Source of the DNA: Xanthomonas axonopodis | GTDB lineage: Bacteria; Pseudomonadota; Gammaproteobacteria; Xanthomonadales; Xanthomonadaceae | Assembly (NCBI RefSeq): GCF_001304695.1 | Contig: NZ_JFAQ01000113.1 | Span: 1 to 34,545, forward strand | Length of the DNA stretch: 34,545 nucleotides | Reading direction: 5' to 3' | Shown: positions 1-9,689 of the stretch, piece by piece | How the letters are laid out: every line of letters starts with the position of its first letter | How positions within the stretch are numbered: position 1 is the stretch's first letter | Program-made: the position numbers and the translations under genes | The notes under the pieces: model-generated | What the model was told of the DNA's origin: nothing | What the model saw: only the letters and a program-made list of their open reading frames with translations | Databases searched by the model: none

Positions 1-248
1 AGGACGGGGGGACGTCGACGGTGCAGCAGCATGCTGGCGGCCGCCACCCGGGTGATGTTTCTCTCACCACCTGTTGCACAAGTGCCCAGGTGCATTTTCA
101 GGCGGCTAGCGGGCCAGTGAGCAGCACCGGTAGTGTGGCGATGACGCGTCACTGCAGCGGTGCGCAAGCGCGCGTCTTCCCCCGCTCAACGGACACGTTG
201 CTGGCATCCCCGATGAGCGCAATGCCACTCTCCATCCAGGAGTACCCC
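1..248. other. Leading stretch without a supported gene
   Basis: The open frame of the first gene runs back through this stretch without a stop, but the protein it would add is low-quality sequence unlike a leader. A proper signal peptide begins at the ATG at 249, preceded by AGGAG at about 238-242. I see no RNA gene or repeat here. Confidence 0.5.
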
Positions 249-761
249 ATGAAGAAGTTACTCTCCCGTGCCTTGTTGCTGGTCATGCTGGTCGCGCCAG
301 TGGCTGCGTTCGCGCAGACCGCGGTGACCGCAAATCCCAATCATCAGAAGATGCTTGTCGGCAGCACCTGGTATGAAACTGCCAACAAGCGGCTGGTCTA
401 CGATTTTTGGCGCACCGTGTTCGAAGCTGGCCAAGTGCAGTACGCGCCGATGTACATGGACAAGAACTACATCCAGCACAATCCGAACGTGGCCAATGGG
501 CGCGATGCGTTTATCGCCTTCCTGACCGCGTTCGTGAAGCCGACACCCGTGCAGCCACGGGTGCAGTTGCCACTGGTCGCCATCACGGCCGATGGCGATC
601 TGGTCACCCTGGTGTCGGTGCGCACCTTGCCCAACCCCAATAAGCCCGGCACCACGTACACCACGACCTGGTTCGACATGTTCCGGATCGAGAACGGTCT
701 GATCAAGGAGCATTGGGACCCGGACACCATCGCCGGACGTGCCAGTACTGGCGGTCAGTGA
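249..761 (+). CDS. Secreted NTF2/SnoaL-like domain protein
   Basis: The product is 170 residues. The start at 249 is chosen because AGGAG lies a few bases upstream and because residues 1-22 form a classic Sec signal peptide (MKK, a Leu/Val-rich core, cleavage after AFA before Gln23). The mature part has the small-barrel pattern of the NTF2/SnoaL superfamily: a YIQHNP segment after a helix, then a WFDMFRIENGLIKEHWD ending, which is typical of SnoaL-like polyketide-cyclase-type proteins. It is therefore probably periplasmic. The substrate cannot be read from the sequence. It is convergent with the glycerol genes on the other strand, with a hairpin between them. The family call is firm; function is unknown. 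Confidence 0.8.
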   Translation: MKKLLSRALLLVMLVAPVAAFAQTAVTANPNHQKMLVGSTWYETANKRLVYDFWRTVFEAGQVQYAPMYMDKNYIQHNPNVANGRDAFIAFLTAFVKPTPVQPRVQLPLVAITADGDLVTLVSVRTLPNPNKPGTTYTTTWFDMFRIENGLIKEHWDPDTIAGRASTGGQ

Positions 762-830
762 CGGCTGCTGCAGGCAGGACTGCGTCGCCTAGCCTGCCTG
801 TGTCGTCGACGCAGATGATTAGCTAATCAC

Positions 831-854
831 AGCGCCCACCTCACGGTGGGCGCT
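831..854. terminator. Hairpin between convergent genes
   Basis: A perfect 10-bp stem (AGCGCCCACC / GGTGGGCGCT) with a TCAC loop lies between the ends of the NTF2-like gene and glpK. There is no clear T tract on either side (ATTGT on the plus side), so it is a weak terminator candidate for either or both convergent transcripts. A 12-bp palindrome GATTAGCTAATC lies next to it at 817-828. Confidence 0.45.
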
Positions 855-874
855 ATTGTCTCGGCGCACCAGTG

Positions 875-2476
<1,602 letters not shown>

Positions 2477-2517
2477 TCACGCACTGTCAGAGTGATTGTT
2501 GGCTTGGTGCCGCACCA

Positions 2518-3339
2518 TCACAGCGGATCGAGCGGTTTGGAACCACCCTGCAGATGGCGTACCCGTGCCGGCAGGAATGGCAGGATCAGCCACTGATAGG
2601 CCAGCGCGCCGATCGGTCCACCGATCAACGGGCCAACGATCGGGATCCACCAATAGTTGTCCTTGGCCGGCAACGCGGCCTCGCCCCAGCCGGCGAAATA
2701 GGCGAACAGGCGCGGGCCGAAGTCGCGCGCCGGGTTCATCGCCCAGGCTTCCAGATAGCCCATCGACGCGCCCAGCGTGGCCACCAGCAAGCCGATCATC
2801 AACGCGCCGGAGTTGGCGGTCGGTGCGGCTTCGTTGAACTGCTCGGTGATGGCAAAGATGCCGAAGACCAGGAACACCGTGATGACGATCTGGTCGACCA
2901 ACGCGTGCATCGGCGTGACCGCCAGCCCCGGTGCGGTGAAGAACACGCCCGCCGCGCCACCGGCTTCGCGGGTGAGTTGATGCAGCTGGTTGAAATGATC
3001 GATCACCGGCCCGTACAACTGATAGACGATGGCCGCGCCCAGAAATGCGCCGACCACCTGCGCGACCCAGTAGGGCACTACTTTCTTCCAGGAAAAGCCG
3101 CGGAACAGCGCCAGCGCCAGCGTGACTGCCGGATTGGCGTGGGTACCGGACACCGAGCCGGTAACGTAGATCGCCAGCGTCACCGCCAAGCCCCAGGCGA
3201 TACACACACCCCAATAGGCGTTTTGATAGGGGCTGGGGTCGTACAGGATGTACATCGCCGCCACCGAATCGCCGAACGCGATGATGATGAACATCGCGAC
3301 CGCTTCGGAGATCAACTCACCTACGAGTTGCCGGCTCAT
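2518..3339 (-). CDS. glpF: Glycerol uptake facilitator (aquaglyceroporin)
   Basis: The product is 273 residues, in the MIP family size range. It has about six hydrophobic segments and both half-helix motifs: NPA at residues 69-71 (GTHANPAVTLA) and NPAR at 202-205 (MNPARDFGPRLF). The Asp after NPAR is characteristic of glycerol-conducting members. It should form an inner-membrane channel for facilitated glycerol entry. It lies between glpD and glpK on the same strand, about 175 bp downstream of glpD and about 140 bp upstream of glpK. The Shine-Dalgarno before the chosen ATG is poor, so the start is less certain than the family. The gene is intact although both flanking glycerol enzymes are broken, so substrate could still enter but not be metabolised by this pathway. 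Confidence 0.93.
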   Translation of the reverse strand: MSRQLVGELISEAVAMFIIIAFGDSVAAMYILYDPSPYQNAYWGVCIAWGLAVTLAIYVTGSVSGTHANPAVTLALALFRGFSWKKVVPYWVAQVVGAFLGAAIVYQLYGPVIDHFNQLHQLTREAGGAAGVFFTAPGLAVTPMHALVDQIVITVFLVFGIFAITEQFNEAAPTANSGALMIGLLVATLGASMGYLEAWAMNPARDFGPRLFAYFAGWGEAALPAKDNYWWIPIVGPLIGGPIGALAYQWLILPFLPARVRHLQGGSKPLDPL

Positions 3340-3514
3340 GCGTGCATGCCCGCAAGGTCAATGATGCAGATAACAGCGTGCAGCGCGCTCGCTTGCGCGC
3401 AGCGGTGGTCGGTGACGCTCATCTGGGTGCCCTCCACGTGACCTCAGGATGATGCCGGCTGATGTGCCGGAATACGTTGCCGGACGCCCCGTCCTTGCCG
3501 GCAACGCGGTAGGT

Positions 3515-5019
3515 TTAAGCAGAAACGACGTCGCGTTGCTGGATCGACTGCGTCTGCAGGTAGTCGTCCAGGCGCTGCCGCCCGGCCGCATCGACCCGCA
3601 GGCCGAGCTTGCTGCGCCGCCACAGGATATCGTCGGCAGTTACCGCCCATTCGTGTTGGCGCAGGTACTCCACCTCGGCCTGATACAGGTCCGCGCCGAA
3701 GTGGGTGCCCAGACCGGCCATGCTTTGCGCATCGCCAAGCAGTTGTTCGGCGCAGGTGCCGTAGTTGCGCACCAGCCGCTGCGCAGTCGCCGCCGGTAGC
3801 CAGGGGCGCGCGCCGCCGACGCGTTCCAGCAGGCTGGCGATATCGCGCTGCTCGCCGCCCGGTAATGCCTCGCCACGCGCGGTCCACGCAGGCTTGCGTG
3901 CGCCCAGCGCGTGGGTAAGCCGGTCCACTGCCTCTTCGGCCAGCTTGCGATAGGTGGTCAGCTTGCCGCCGAAGACGTTGAGCAGCGGCGCCCCCTCGCT
4001 GACCACTTCCAGCTGGTAATCGCGAGTGACTTCGGCCGCGTTGTCTTCGGCGTCGTCCAGCAACGGCCGGACGCCGCTATAGCTCCACACCACATCGGCG
4101 GGGGAGATCTGCTGTTGGAAATACAGGTTCACCGCATCGCACAGGTACTGCACCTCGGCCGCATCGATCTTCGGCTTGGCGGGGTCTGCTTCGTAATCCA
4201 CATCGGTGGTGCCGATCAAGGTGAAGTCGTGCTCGTAAGGAATGGCGAACACGATGCGCCGGTCCGGTTGCTGGAAGATGTAAGCGTGGTCGTGGTCGAA
4301 CAATTTGGGCACCACGAGATGGCTGCCCTTGACCAGCCGCAGCGCGTGTTCGTGCGGCACCGCGGCCACCTTGTCCAGGAACGACACCGCCCAGGGGCCG
4401 GCCGCATTGGCGAGCGCGCGCGCCTGCACGGTGCGGCGGCGGCCCTGGCGGTCTTCGAGCTCGGCATACCAGAAGCCCGCATCGCGCCAGGCACCGACAC
4501 AGCGTGTGCGGGTATGGATCTTGGCACCGCGCCTGGCGGCGTCCATCGCGTTGAGCACAACCAGGCGCGCGTCCTGCACCCAGGCATCGGAATACACGAA
4601 ACCGGTGCGCAGCGACTCCTGCAGCGGCGCACCGACTGGATGCGTTCGCAGCGACAGCCGGCGCGAGCGCGGCAGGCTGCGCCCAGATGGTCGTACAGGA
4701 ACAGCCCGGCGCGAATCATCCATGCCGGGCGCAGGTGCGGTTGGTGCGGCAGCAGGAAGCGCAGCGGCCAGATGATGTGCGGAGCCAGGCGCAATAGCAC
4801 TTCGCGCTCGGCCAGCGCTTTGCCGACCAGGGCGAACTCGTACTGTTCCAGATAGCGCAGGCCGCCGTGAATGAGCTTGGTGCTGGCGCTGCTGGTATGC
4901 GCGGCCAGGTCGTCCTGCTCGCACAGGCACACCGACAAACCCCGCCCGGCTGCATCACGGGCAATGCCGACCCCGTTGATGCCGCCGCCGATTACCAGAA
5001 GATCGTACATCTCGCCCAT
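3515..5019 (-). pseudogene. glpD: Aerobic glycerol-3-phosphate dehydrogenase, frameshifted
   Basis: GlpD is the membrane-associated FAD enzyme that oxidises glycerol 3-phosphate to dihydroxyacetone phosphate. The N-terminal frame starts at 5019 after GGAGG and carries the FAD motif GGGINGVG (residues 11-18), then SSASTKLIHGGLRYLEQYEFALV, typical of the family. It stays in register to LYDHLG. From there the homologous sequence (PRSRRLSLRTHPVGAP, then RTGFVYSDAWVQDARL) continues in another frame to 3515. The switch is at about 4678-4685, where a base appears to be missing from the GGGC run. The span is 1505 nt, one short of a multiple of three, and restoring one base gives about 501 residues, the normal length. 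The downstream part is otherwise clean, which suggests a recent mutation or a sequencing error. Confidence 0.88.
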
Positions 5020-5063
5020 CGGTGCCTCCGTCTGGGCGCGCTGATGAGCGAACCCAAGTTGTC

Positions 5064-5085
5064 ATGTTCGAACATATTCGAACAT
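5064..5085. promoter_or_regulatory. GlpR-type operator upstream of glpD
   Basis: This 22-bp imperfect palindrome has ATGTTCGA at one end and TTCGAACAT at the other. It resembles the GlpR operator of enteric bacteria, whose half-sites contain TGTTCG / CGAACA. It sits about 45-65 bp upstream of the glpD start codon, between glpD and glpR. Assignment to GlpR is by resemblance and position only. Confidence 0.65.
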
Positions 5086-5214
5086 CGAACCTTGCGGGGG
5101 CGTGAAGATGTCCGTGGTCAGTGCCAACCGCGTAGATACGAAAACGACAATGAAAAGCCGATTTGGATACGTTGGATCTATCAGTGGCGGCAGCGTGCAG
5201 CAGCTGATGCTTAG

Positions 5215-5234
5215 AAACGCTCAAAAACGAACAT
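5215..5234. promoter_or_regulatory. Possible second GlpR-type operator
   Basis: AAACGCTCAAAAACGAACAT carries one good half-site (CGAACAT) and a degenerate GAGCGTTT-like partner read from the other strand. It lies about 200 bp upstream of the glpD start and directly beside the glpR stop codon. Together with the 5064-5085 site it would allow two-site repression. Confidence 0.4.
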
Positions 5235-5239
5235 CGGCC

Positions 5240-6049
5240 TTAATCGGTTCCGCCTGCGTCCGCCAGGTGCACCCGGGTGCCGGCCTCGGCCAGCACACTC
5301 GCCAACTCCTGCGGCGGCGGCCGGTCGGTGAACCAGTCGTGCACCTGGGCGAGTGCGCCCAGCCGCACCATGGCGTTGCGTCCGAACTTGCTGTGGTCGG
5401 CGGCCAGCAGCACGTGTCGCGAGTGCTCGATGATGGCCTGTGCCACGCGCACCTCCTGGTAATCGAAATCCAGCAGGGTGCCGTCCAGATCGATACCGGA
5501 AATGCCGATCACCCCGAAGTCCACCTTGAACTGGCGGATCAGCTCCACCGTCGCCTCGCCGGTCACGCCCTGGTCGCGCCCGCGCACCACACCGCCCGCC
5601 ACGATCACCTCGAAACTGGGGTTGGCGCTGAGCATCACCGCCACGTTGAGGTTGTTGGTGATCACCCGCAGCCCGCGGTGCTGCAGCAACGCGCGTGCGA
5701 CTTCTTCGTTGGTGGTGCCCAGGTTGATGAACAGCGAGGCATCGTCGGGAATGAAACGCGCGACACGTGCGGCGATGTGCTGTTTTTCTCTGGCCTGCAG
5801 CGCCTTGCGTGCGGTGTAGGCCAGATTCTCCACGCTGGAGGGCATGCTGACGCCGCCGTGATAGCGGCGCAGCACGCCGGCATCGCAGAGCAAGGTCAGA
5901 TCGCGCCGGATGGTCTGCGGCGTCACCTCGAAGCGTGTGGCCAAGCCTTCGACATCTGCAAAGCCCTGCTGCCGCACCAGCGCCACCAATTGCTCCTGGC
6001 GCGGGTTCAATGCCGGCGCCGGGACAGTCCTGTAGTGAGTCGACTCCAT
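5240..6049 (-). CDS. glpR: DeoR-family glycerol-3-phosphate regulon repressor
   Basis: The product is 269 residues from the ATG at 6049; an in-frame ATG at 6067 is an alternative. A DeoR-type winged helix occupies about residues 13-65, with the helix-turn-helix around VEGLATRFEVTPQTIRRDL and then RRYHGG. A C-terminal sugar-phosphate-sensor (DeoRC) domain follows, with INLGTTNEEVARAL, the VIVAGG segment and GISGID. GlpR of E. coli is a tetramer that represses glycerol genes and is released by glycerol 3-phosphate. The position directly upstream of glpD-glpF-glpK, with operator-like palindromes in the gap, supports the same role. The frame is complete with no odd residues. It is the only transcription factor in the glycerol block. 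Confidence 0.9.
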   Translation of the reverse strand: MESTHYRTVPAPALNPRQEQLVALVRQQGFADVEGLATRFEVTPQTIRRDLTLLCDAGVLRRYHGGVSMPSSVENLAYTARKALQAREKQHIAARVARFIPDDASLFINLGTTNEEVARALLQHRGLRVITNNLNVAVMLSANPSFEVIVAGGVVRGRDQGVTGEATVELIRQFKVDFGVIGISGIDLDGTLLDFDYQEVRVAQAIIEHSRHVLLAADHSKFGRNAMVRLGALAQVHDWFTDRPPPQELASVLAEAGTRVHLADAGGTD

Positions 6050-6412
6050 GCGCAGATGATCGCGCATACGCGTGAGGATGCAAACACGGCGGCGTGCACG
6101 CAGCGCGCGATGGCCGCTCGCCGACGACCATCCGCCTGCAGCGGTGCACGCTTGGCGACATGCCGTGCGCGCTGCGCTGAGGCGTCCAAGTTTCGGGACT
6201 CATGTGATCACCCAGCGAGCTCGACCAGGTCTCGGTGAGATCGCCGCTTTCGATGTGTACGTGCTGAAGCGCCAACCAGAAAGTTGCCAGCAATGCGCGG
6301 ACAAGGCAGTGGGTTGTGCCGATGAAACGCGGGCGCCGCAAATGCGTTCCTCGCTTCAGCCCAGTATCAACCGCAACTGCCAGACGATACGCGCAGCCGG
6401 CCGGAGGCCGAT
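6050..6412. other. Gap between glpR and vanB with no supported feature
   Basis: About 360 bp separate the glpR start from the vanB end. Open frames here (for example plus 6072-6434) are Arg-rich and resemble random high-GC translation. The stretch presumably includes the glpR promoter, but I could not pick one out, and no terminator hairpin for vanAB was recognised. Confidence 0.4.
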
Positions 6413-7396
6413 TCAGCCAAGCTCGCTGCGATAGCCGGTGTCGATGCTGATGCTGCCGCCCACCGCACGCGACACGCAGGCACAGAGCTTGCGATTCTCC
6501 CGGCGCTGCTCGTCGCTGAAGAACACGTCGCGGTGATCGATATCGGCCGAGCTGTCCAGCACCTGCACTGCACACAGGCCGCACTCGCCACGGCGGCATT
6601 CGGCGATCAGCTCCACCCCGGCATCGGCCAGTGCGTCCAGCATCGATTCGTTTTCGGCCACCGGCACTTCCAGGCCCAGCCCCGGCAGCTTCACCACGAA
6701 CGCCTGCGCTGGCACCCGCCCGCTATTGCCGAAGGTTTCGAAGTGCAGGCGCGCACGCGGCAGGCCGGTGGCGTGCCAGTGCTGACGCACCGCTTCGAGC
6801 ATGCCCAGCGGCCCGCACACATACACCTCGGCATTGGGCGACAGGCGCGCCAGTTCGGCAGCCAGATCCGGCGGGCCCGCATTGTCGTCGCATTGCAGTT
6901 GCAGGCGGTCGCCCAACAGCGCTTCCAGCGTGTCGACATACGCCATTGCGCTGCGCGAGCGGCCGGCGTACAGCAGGCGAAACGCGCGATGGCGACGCGC
7001 CAGCCGCTGCGCCATGCCGATGATCGGGGTGATGCCGATACCGCCGGCGATCAGCAGGATCTCCTCGCCGCTTTCATCCAGCGCGAAGTTGTTGCTGGGC
7101 GGCGACATCTCCACCACATCGCCCGGCGCAAGCGTCCACATCTGAAGCGAGCCGCCGCGGCTGTCGGGCATTTGCCGCACTGCGATCTGGTAGTAGCCAT
7201 CGGCACGCGGTTCGCCCACCAGCGAATACGAGCGCACATCGTCGCGACCATGCAACTGCAGACGAAAATCCACGTGGCTGCCCACCTCGAATCTGCGTGC
7301 GGCTGTACCGGGATCGAGCACGATTTCGCGCACGCCCGGGCAGGCATCGGCAATGCTGACCACGCGGGCGCGATGCCACTGGGTGTCTTTACGCAT
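6413..7396 (-). CDS. vanB: Vanillate O-demethylase reductase subunit
   Basis: The product is 327 residues. It has a ferredoxin-reductase-type FMN-binding barrel (RSYSLV at residues 55-60), a NAD-binding domain (GGIGITP at 118-124, YVCGP at 192-196) and a C-terminal plant-type [2Fe-2S] ferredoxin with Cys267, Cys272, Cys275 and Cys305. This is the layout of class IA Rieske oxygenase reductases such as VanB and phthalate dioxygenase reductase. It passes electrons from NADH to the oxygenase VanA. It lies about 100 bp downstream of vanA on the same strand. The complete pca cluster next door would consume the product protocatechuate, which favours vanillate over other substrates. A PobB-like reductase is the main alternative. 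Confidence 0.88.
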   Translation of the reverse strand: MRKDTQWHRARVVSIADACPGVREIVLDPGTAARRFEVGSHVDFRLQLHGRDDVRSYSLVGEPRADGYYQIAVRQMPDSRGGSLQMWTLAPGDVVEMSPPSNNFALDESGEEILLIAGGIGITPIIGMAQRLARRHRAFRLLYAGRSRSAMAYVDTLEALLGDRLQLQCDDNAGPPDLAAELARLSPNAEVYVCGPLGMLEAVRQHWHATGLPRARLHFETFGNSGRVPAQAFVVKLPGLGLEVPVAENESMLDALADAGVELIAECRRGECGLCAVQVLDSSADIDHRDVFFSDEQRRENRKLCACVSRAVGGSISIDTGYRSELG

Positions 7397-7496
7397 GAAG
7401 GGCTCCAGGCAATGAGGTCTGCCGGCCGGCGCCGGCCGTGACGGCGCTGCAATAGGTCGCTGTCATCGATGACATGGCTGGCCGCATGCGAGGTGC

Positions 7497-8573
7497 TCAG
7501 CCCACCATGCGCAGCGACAGGTCCTGTGCGCGTTGTTCCTGCGCAATCAGGCGGTCGATCACGCGCCGCGCCCACATGCCACCGGCATCGACATTGAGGT
7601 TGTAGAAGGTGTGATCCGGGTGCGCGTCGATGGCGCGTTGCTGCGCTTCCAGCACTGCTTCGTCTTCGCCGAACACGCCTGTCACGCCTTCGCGGGTGAG
7701 CGTGGTCAATGACTGGTCGTGCAGCGCGTAGTTGCGCATGAACGCCCAGAAGTAGTGGCAGGTGGTGTCGGTTTCCGGGGTGATGGTGTTGAGCACGTAG
7801 CCGTTGACGCCCTGGCTGCGATCGCCTTCCGGCGCCCCGGTGCCGGCAATGGCCACGCCCACATCGATGGCGATGGTGGCGGGCGCCTCGAAACGGATGA
7901 TCTGCCAGCGATCGACCTTGCCGCGATAGTCCAGGTGACGGGCGATCTGGCTGGCCCAGAACGGCGGCGGGTCGATATTGCGCATCCAGCGCGACACGAT
8001 GACGCTGCGATCGCCATGCACCACATCGAATGGCGCTTCGGCCACTTCGTCCTGGCCGATGCTGGAGCCGTGCACGAAGGTTTCATGGGTCAGGTCCATC
8101 AGGTTGTCCAGCACCAGCCGATAGTCGCACTTGGCATGGATGGTGCGGCCATCGCCGGCCCAGGCCGGATCATGCGCCCAGTGCAGGTCGGGGATCAGGC
8201 GCATATCGGCCTTGGCCGGGTCGCCCGGCCAGATCCACACATAGCGGTGCTTTTCGGCAACCGGGAAGCTGCGCACGCACGCCGAGGGGTTGATGGTGTC
8301 CTGCGAGGGCATGTGCACGCAGCGCCCCTGCGTGTTGTAGACCAGCCCGTGATAGCCGCACACCACATCGTCGCCGCGCAGCTTGCCCATCGATAGGGGC
8401 ACCAGGCGATGCCAGCACGCGTCTTCAAGCGCCACTACCGCACCGGCGGTGGTGCGGTAGACCACCACGTCCAGGTTGCAGAGCTTGCGTGGGCTGAGCA
8501 CGTGCTTGATCTCATGGTCCCAGGCAACGGCGTACCACGCGTTGAGGGGAAACAGCGGCTTGGATTGCGACAT
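7497..8573 (-). CDS. vanA: Vanillate O-demethylase oxygenase subunit
   Basis: The product is 358 residues. The ATG at 8573 is preceded by AGGAG about eight bases away; the longer open frame to 8933 is not used. The Rieske [2Fe-2S] ligands are Cys53-Trp-His55 and Cys72-Gly-Tyr-His75. The mononuclear iron site is in the DNLMDLTHETFVH segment (His162 and His167). The EDACWHRLVPLSMG and CGYHGLVY contexts are characteristic of VanA-type demethylases. The enzyme oxidatively removes the methoxy methyl group of vanillate, giving protocatechuate and formaldehyde. It is transcribed with vanB and divergently from the pca operon, which shares the 252-bp intergenic region. No vanR or vanillate transporter gene is seen in the window. 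Confidence 0.92.
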   Translation of the reverse strand: MSQSKPLFPLNAWYAVAWDHEIKHVLSPRKLCNLDVVVYRTTAGAVVALEDACWHRLVPLSMGKLRGDDVVCGYHGLVYNTQGRCVHMPSQDTINPSACVRSFPVAEKHRYVWIWPGDPAKADMRLIPDLHWAHDPAWAGDGRTIHAKCDYRLVLDNLMDLTHETFVHGSSIGQDEVAEAPFDVVHGDRSVIVSRWMRNIDPPPFWASQIARHLDYRGKVDRWQIIRFEAPATIAIDVGVAIAGTGAPEGDRSQGVNGYVLNTITPETDTTCHYFWAFMRNYALHDQSLTTLTREGVTGVFGEDEAVLEAQQRAIDAHPDHTFYNLNVDAGGMWARRVIDRLIAQEQRAQDLSLRMVG

Positions 8574-8682
8574 GACCGTGACTCCTGGGTGTGTAGGCAA
8601 CCTGGATGCGCGGCGGCATGTGCCGGCCGGCAATGAGTTGACCCGCAATGGCAACGCTGGCGTCTGCTTGCGAGCGAAGTTA

Positions 8683-8690
8683 TGTATACA
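8683..8690. promoter_or_regulatory. TGTATACA palindrome upstream of vanA
   Basis: A perfect 8-bp palindrome lies about 110 bp upstream of the vanA start. GntR-family regulators such as VanR often bind short symmetric sites of this kind. No VanR gene is nearby, so this is only a candidate operator or an overlapping -10-like element. Confidence 0.25.
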
Positions 8691-8721
8691 CCGGAGACAA
8701 TGTGGAAGCGTTACGGACCTG

Positions 8722-8762
8722 GCGAATTTGTGCGAATATCGATTTAAATCACCGATTATCGG
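8722..8762. promoter_or_regulatory. Candidate operator cluster upstream of pcaI
   Basis: Two copies of GCGAAT are spaced exactly 10 bp apart (8722-8727 and 8732-8737). They are followed by the palindromes GATTTAAATC (8741-8750) and CCGATTATCGG (8752-8762). Direct repeats with 10-bp spacing are a known feature of IclR-type activator sites for aromatic catabolism. The cluster lies 65-105 bp upstream of the pcaI start. It is a plausible binding region for the IclR-type regulator encoded at 17472-18332. Confidence 0.4.
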
Positions 8763-8825
8763 ATTGACCGCCCCGTCCACTGCGCCTACCGTGAGTGCAC
8801 GCTCGCTGTGCTGGATGGGAACGCA

Positions 8826-9689
8826 ATGGCCGAAATCGTCGCTCTCGCGGATGCGGTGTCGCAGTTGATCGCCGATGGCGATTGCGTGGCGATGGAAGGC
8901 TTCACCCATCTGATTCCACATGCGGCCGGGCACGAGGTCATTCGCCAGCGCAAGCGCGCGCTGCGTCTGGTGCGCATGACCCCTGACCTGATCTACGACC
9001 AGTTGATCGGCGCCGGTTGCGCGGCAGCGCTGCGGTTTTCCTGGGGCGGCAATCCCGGCGTGGGCTCATTGCACCGGCTGCGCGATGCGGTGGAACACGC
9101 CTGGCCGCAGCCGCTGCAGATTCGCGAACACAGCCACGCCGACATGGCCAATGCGTATGTGGCCGGCGCGTCGGGGCTGCCGTTTGCGGTGTTGCGTGGG
9201 TATGTCGGCTCGGATCTGCCGCGCGTCAACGACAGCATCAAGTTCCTGCAATGCCCGTATACCGGCCAGACACTGGCCACCTCGCCGGCAGTCAATCCCG
9301 ATGTCACGGTGATCCACGCCCAGCAGGCCGATCGCCGCGGCAACGTGCTGCTGTGGGGCATTCTGGGTGTGCAGAAAGAGGCCGCGCTGGCAGCGCGCAA
9401 GGTGATCGTGACGGTGGAAGAGATCGTCGACACCCTCGACGCGCCACCCAATGCCTGCATCCTGCCGCGCTGGGTTGTCGATGCGGTCTGCGTGGTGCCC
9501 GGTGGCGCCGCGCCGTCGTATGCGCATGGCTATTACGCGCGCGACAATCGCTTCTATCTGGCCTGGGATGCGATCGCGCGCCACCGTGCGACGTTCCAGG
9601 CCTGGATCCAGGCGCATATTCTCGACACCGACGACTTCGCCGGTTTTCAGCGTGTTTACGCACAGTCGCAGCAGCAGGTGGCGGCATGA
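8826..9689 (+). CDS. pcaI: 3-oxoadipate CoA-transferase subunit A
   Basis: The product is 287 residues from the ATG at 8826, with GATGGGA just upstream; a GTG at 8808 is also possible. It is a class I CoA-transferase alpha-type subunit: an early GDCVAMEGFTH segment, VIRQRKRALRLVRMTPD, and a late VDTLDAPPNACILPRWVVDAV. With PcaJ it moves CoA from succinyl-CoA to 3-oxoadipate. At 287 residues it is longer than the roughly 230-residue PcaI of pseudomonads and resembles the GctA (glutaconate CoA-transferase) branch. The substrate is therefore inferred from the operon. Its TGA overlaps the pcaJ ATG (ATGA), so the two are translationally coupled. Confidence 0.86.
   Translation: MAEIVALADAVSQLIADGDCVAMEGFTHLIPHAAGHEVIRQRKRALRLVRMTPDLIYDQLIGAGCAAALRFSWGGNPGVGSLHRLRDAVEHAWPQPLQIREHSHADMANAYVAGASGLPFAVLRGYVGSDLPRVNDSIKFLQCPYTGQTLATSPAVNPDVTVIHAQQADRRGNVLLWGILGVQKEAALAARKVIVTVEEIVDTLDAPPNACILPRWVVDAVCVVPGGAAPSYAHGYYARDNRFYLAWDAIARHRATFQAWIQAHILDTDDFAGFQRVYAQSQQQVAA

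Noticed and set aside
4676-4686. Programmed frameshifting in glpD
   Set aside because: No slippery heptamer or pseudoknot-like structure was seen, and GlpD is normally a single frame.
9017-9685. N-terminal extension of the pcaJ frame inside pcaI
   Set aside because: Out-of-frame reading of pcaI; homology of PcaJ begins only at the ATG at 9686.
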